Below are positions 61,579 to 64,000 of a DNA stretch of 64,000 nucleotides, piece by piece; the stretch's first letter is position 1, and each line of letters begins with the position of its first letter. This DNA is from Bradyrhizobium guangdongense. GTDB taxonomy: Bacteria; Pseudomonadota; Alphaproteobacteria; Rhizobiales; Xanthobacteraceae. Made by a program: the position numbers and the translations under genes. The notes below the pieces were generated by a model. The model searched no databases. It saw only the letters and a list, made by a program, of their open reading frames with translations, and was not told the DNA's origin. The DNA lies in NCBI RefSeq assembly GCF_004114975.1, contig NZ_CP030051.1, positions 1,860,001 to 1,924,000 on the forward strand. The letters run 5' to 3'.

Positions 61579-61707
61579 CTAGACGCCAAGACCGCGCGCC
61601 GCGAGCATGATCACGATGGCCAGGATGCTGCCCCAGACCAAGCTCAATGTCATGGCCAGGATGGTCATCGTGACCGCGTGCTCGAAATGTCCTCTGAAGA
61701 GTTTCAT
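61579..61707 (-). CDS. 42-residue membrane microprotein (tentative)
   Basis: A short open frame starting MKLFRGHFEHAVTMTILAMT with a single hydrophobic helix (about residues 12-36) and ending AARGLGV. It lies 43 bases downstream of, and on the same strand as, the unknown gene at 61751. No good ribosome-binding site is seen, which lowers confidence. The length and the basic-then-hydrophobic pattern are those of small inner-membrane proteins. Confidence 0.35.
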   Translation of the reverse strand: MKLFRGHFEHAVTMTILAMTLSLVWGSILAIVIMLAARGLGV

Positions 61708-61750
61708 GCCAGGCGGGACTATCGGATGACCATGGGGTTGCGGCGTTCGC

Positions 61751-62218
61751 TCAGCTGAAATTCTCGCAAGACGCCGGCTCGTAGAGTGGATCTGCCGCAG
61801 GGCGCACGCTGGGAACGCTCGGCCGCGAGGCTTCTACGCCTATGGCCTGGACTTCCTCGAAAGCCGACAGCAGGGCGATTGCGAGGTCGCCGTGGCATCC
61901 CTCGACGGCCGTGTCGAGCCAATCCGGGAGCTCGCGTTCACGGGAGATCGCACAATGCCATTCGCCTTCGTCATAGGCGATGCGGCGGATGTGCCACAGC
62001 GGCAGTTCGAGCTCGAGCAATGCCAGCGCCGCGTCGGCCCACGCCTCCACGTCGATCAGGCGCATGACGCGCGCGGTGCGCTCGGACTGTCCAAGCGAGG
62101 GAAAGCGGCGGCAGGCCTTTTCGATGATTTCGAGCATCAACGGTCGGGTCATGCCTTGCGCGTGACGCAGGCGCTCGCTGAGGGAGGGTGGCTCGTAGTG
62201 GGGGAGAGTGGCGGTCAT
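61751..62218 (-). CDS. Conserved hypothetical protein
   Basis: 155 residues. The N terminus PPSLSERLRHAQGMTRPLML leads to a helical part, then LALLELELPLWHIRRIAYDE and WHCAISRERELPDWLDTAVE, a mixed alpha/beta core rich in Trp and Glu. The last ~20 residues are Pro-rich and disordered. I recognise no catalytic motif. It is divergent from the kdp operon, with the inverted repeat at 62311-62380 between them, so it might be linked to potassium stress. Confidence 0.7.
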   Translation of the reverse strand: MTATLPHYEPPSLSERLRHAQGMTRPLMLEIIEKACRRFPSLGQSERTARVMRLIDVEAWADAALALLELELPLWHIRRIAYDEGEWHCAISRERELPDWLDTAVEGCHGDLAIALLSAFEEVQAIGVEASRPSVPSVRPAADPLYEPASCENFS

Positions 62219-62310
62219 GCAGCCTCCTGGAAGGGGCGTCGGTCAGTCGGCCGGCCTCTTCAGGGTGGCGGGGACGCCATTTGAAAACGAGAGGGGAAGG
62301 GGATGGCAGA

Positions 62311-62380
62311 TATAGGAATCTCATAAAGGCCGAGGGGCGCGATGCATCGCAGGCTGTCCGGCCTTTATGAAATTCCTATA
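62311..62380. promoter_or_regulatory. Near-perfect 22-bp inverted repeat upstream of the kdp operon
   Basis: Left arm 62311-62332 (TATAGGAATCTCATAAAGGC + CG) and right arm 62359-62380 match in 21 of 22 positions. The 26-base spacer contains the perfect 12-bp palindrome GCGATGCATCGC (62339-62350). It lies ~140 bases before the first small kdp gene in a divergent gap. It could be a pair of KdpE-type operators or an RNA hairpin acting as attenuator. AT-rich arms without a U-tract argue somewhat for DNA binding. Confidence 0.65.
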
Positions 62381-62522
62381 ACTTCGCCACAGTCCCCGTC
62401 TCGAAAACCTATGGCCGTGATGGCATTTCAGCACGGTCAAAAGTCCCGGCTTCTTTCTACGAGCTCCGCCGGGTCGGTGAAAAGTGTTGCTCCCGATAGA
62501 GGGTGCAACGAGGAGCATCTCC

Positions 62523-62606
62523 ATGATGGACATTCTGATGCTGGCGCTGGGCTTCGGCTTCTTCGCGCTTGCAATCGGCTACACTTACGTCTGCGAACGA
62601 CTGTAA
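62523..62606 (+). CDS. 27-residue membrane microprotein upstream of kdpF
   Basis: A tiny gene with GAGGAG eight bases before its ATG. The product is a single membrane helix starting MMDILMLALGFGFFALAIGY and ending TYVCERL. It lies 11 bases before kdpF and resembles KdpF only in size and hydrophobicity. The strong ribosome-binding site and position support translation. It is probably an accessory of the Kdp complex. Confidence 0.65.
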   Translation: MMDILMLALGFGFFALAIGYTYVCERL

Positions 62607-62617
62607 CGGAGCGGACC

Positions 62618-62707
62618 ATGATCTTCGATTATGTGCTCGCCGGCAGCGTCTCGTTAGGCCTCCTGATCTACCTCACCTATGCACTGTTGCGGCCGGAGCG
62701 GTTCTGA
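62618..62707 (+). CDS. kdpF: Potassium-transporting ATPase subunit KdpF
   Basis: 29 residues, MIFDYVLAGSVSLGLLIYLT then YALLRPERF, matching the KdpF pattern of one helix ending 'Y.l..PErF'. KdpF is the lipid-like stabilising subunit of the high-affinity K+ pump KdpFABC in the inner membrane. CGGAG precedes the ATG by seven bases. kdpA follows 112 bases later. Confidence 0.9.
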   Translation: MIFDYVLAGSVSLGLLIYLTYALLRPERF

Positions 62708-62710
62708 GCC

Positions 62711-62815
62711 GTGCTGCTGCTTGTCGAATTGCTGCTGGCGGATGTTGCGCTGGTCGGCTGCCTGCTTGTGGTGCTGCTGCCGCTGCTCCGCCGGGCACCA
62801 AGCCTGAAGGGTTGA
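62711..62815 (+). CDS. 34-residue hydrophobic microprotein between kdpF and kdpA (tentative)
   Basis: An open frame from GTG 62711, four bases after the kdpF stop, to TGA 62815, five bases before kdpA. It fills the gap exactly. The product [20 protein letters not shown] then [14 protein letters not shown] is one membrane helix with a basic tail. GGAG lies ~11 bases upstream, inside kdpF. Leu-rich composition in GC-rich DNA can arise by chance, so the call is tentative. Confidence 0.4.
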   Translation: MLLLVELLLADVALVGCLLVVLLPLLRRAPSLKG

Positions 62816-62819
62816 TTCC

Positions 62820-64000
62820 ATGACCGTGACCGGTTGGCTCCAGATCATTCTGTTTTGCGTCGTCATCGTCGCGCTCACAAAGCCCCTCGGCTGGTACATG
62901 ACGCGCGTGTTCAACGGCGAAAAGACATTCCTTTCGCCGGTGCTGCGCCCGATCGAGGCCGGCATCTATTGGGTTTCCGGCGTCGACGAGAAGCGCGAGC
63001 AGCACTGGCTGACCTACACGGTCGCCATGCTGCTGTTCCATGTCGGCGGCTTCCTGATCATCTACGGCGTGATGCGCCTGCAGGCCGTGCTGCCGTTCAA
63101 TCCGGCCGGGCAGGGGGCGGTGGCCGAGGATCTGTCCTTCAATACCGCGGTCTCCTTCATCACCAACACCAACTGGCAGAACTACGGCGGCGAGAGCACG
63201 CTGTCCTATCTCGTGCAGATGCTCGGCCTGACGCACCAGAATTTCCTGTCGGCGGCGACAGGCATTGCCCTCGCGGTCGCCCTGATACGCGGCTTCTCGC
63301 GTGCATCGATGCGCACGGTCGGCAATTTCTGGGTCGATGTGACACGTTGTACGCTCTACGTGCTGCTGCCGATCTGCATCGTCTACACGCTGTTCCTGGT
63401 CTGGCAGGGTATGCCGCAGACGCTCGGAGATTACGTCGAGGCCACGACGCTCGAAGGCGCCAAGCAGACCATCGCGGTCGGCCCGGTGGCCTCGCAGGTC
63501 GCGATCAAGATGCTGGGCACCAATGGCGGCGGTTTCTTCAACGCCAATGCCGCCCACCCCTTCGAGAACCCGACCGCGCTGTCGAACTTCGTGCAGATGA
63601 TCTCGATCTTCGCGCTCGGCGCCGCACTGACCAACGTGTTCGGCCGCATGGTCGGCAACCAGCGCCAGGGCTGGGCGCTTCTCGCCGTGATGGGCGTGTT
63701 GTTCGTCACCGGTGTCGCCATCACCTATTGGGCGGAAGCCGGTGGCACCTCGATGCTTCAGGCGCTCGGGCTTGCCGGCGGCAACATGGAGGGCAAGGAA
63801 GTCCGCTTCGGCATCGTTGCCTCCTCGTTGTTCGCCGTCATCACCACGGCAGCCTCCTGCGGCGCGGTCAATGCTATGCATGACAGCTTCACCGCGCTCG
63901 GCGGCATGATCCCGCTGATCAACATCGAGCTCGGCGAAATCATCGTCGGCGGCGTCGGCGCCGGCATGTACGGCATGCTGCTGTTCGTCATTCTCGCGAT
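62820..64000 (+). CDS. kdpA: Potassium-transporting ATPase subunit KdpA, N-terminal part (3' end outside window)
   Basis: At least 393 residues up to the right edge of about 560-600 expected. It has many membrane segments and starts [20 protein letters not shown] with KPLGWYM, as in KdpA. Selectivity-filter-like loops are seen in [20 protein letters not shown] and [20 protein letters not shown] (the repeated 'TN.GGG/TNTNWQ' pattern of the four-fold K+-channel-like repeats). It selects and conducts K+ for the KdpB ATPase. Expression is normally switched on by KdpDE under K+ limitation. GAAGGG lies upstream of the ATG. Confidence 0.97.
   Translation, partial: MTVTGWLQIILFCVVIVALTKPLGWYMTRVFNGEKTFLSPVLRPIEAGIYWVSGVDEKREQHWLTYTVAMLLFHVGGFLIIYGVMRLQAVLPFNPAGQGAVAEDLSFNTAVSFITNTNWQNYGGESTLSYLVQMLGLTHQNFLSAATGIALAVALIRGFSRASMRTVGNFWVDVTRCTLYVLLPICIVYTLFLVWQGMPQTLGDYVEATTLEGAKQTIAVGPVASQVAIKMLGTNGGGFFNANAAHPFENPTALSNFVQMISIFALGAALTNVFGRMVGNQRQGWALLAVMGVLFVTGVAITYWAEAGGTSMLQALGLAGGNMEGKEVRFGIVASSLFAVITTAASCGAVNAMHDSFTALGGMIPLINIELGEIIVGGVGAGMYGMLLFVILA

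Noticed and set aside
1..64000. CRISPR arrays, insertion sequences, phage genes, tRNA or rRNA genes
   Set aside because: Scanned for regularly spaced repeats, transposase-like proteins, integrases and cloverleaf or rRNA-like stretches; none seen.

Overview
The window looks like chromosome of Bradyrhizobium or a very close relative (Alphaproteobacteria, Nitrobacteraceae). The evidence is high-GC coding sequence, the rhizobial flagellar genes flaF, flbT and an FtcR/Rem-type regulator, a ROSE-type RNA thermometer in front of a small heat-shock gene, and several families of long palindromic intergenic repeats. No rRNA, tRNA, insertion sequence, prophage or CRISPR array was seen.

Bases 1-9776 hold the end of a first flagellar cluster (flgL, flaF, flbT, flgD, fliQ, flhA, fliR, a FliJ-like coiled coil, a FlgJ-type rod-binding protein, a FlgN-like protein and a FliL-like protein). 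It faces a convergent FtcR-type master regulator and is followed by a long AT-richer gap and an unknown membrane protein.

Bases 9790-35250 are metabolic. They hold a MarR regulator, an MHS-type transporter, a Tat-exported dienelactone hydrolase, a secreted beta-lactamase-fold hydrolase, an epimerase-like protein and a HAD phosphatase. Next comes a hexuronate/aldonate locus (UxuB-like enzyme, FadR-type regulator, TRAP transporter, L-idonate/L-gulonate-type dehydrogenase, UxuA), whose parts fit import of a sugar acid and conversion to 2-keto-3-deoxygluconate. It is followed by a three-gene unit (thiamine-diphosphate enzyme, D-amino-acid dehydrogenase-like protein, Asp/Glu/hydantoin-type racemase) with a GntR regulator, then an IclR regulator, a flavoprotein dehydrogenase and an ABC solute-binding protein.

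Bases 35619-44257 hold a second MHS transporter and then a proteostasis unit: two small heat-shock proteins, a conserved unknown, a 38-residue secreted or membrane microprotein and a DegP-like protease. After that come two overlapping tiny helical proteins, a Tat-exported fumarylacetoacetase-family protein, a CitE-like lyase and an acyl-CoA dehydrogenase.

Bases 44319-59197 are the most unusual part. Three surface-glycan-type genes (formyltransferase-like, glycosyltransferase-like, large HAD-type) run leftward. From the opposite side of the gap a second flagellar set runs rightward: an ECF-like sigma factor, a short flagellin, fliD, fliS, a small 'LWP' protein, flgD, flgE, two small helical proteins, flgK and flgL. 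This set encodes only external parts (filament, cap, chaperones, hook, junctions) and no basal body.

The window ends with an acyl-CoA synthetase, uracil phosphoribosyltransferase, an unknown gene and the start of the kdp potassium-pump operon. A near-perfect 22-bp inverted repeat lies upstream of kdp, and additional microproteins flank KdpF.
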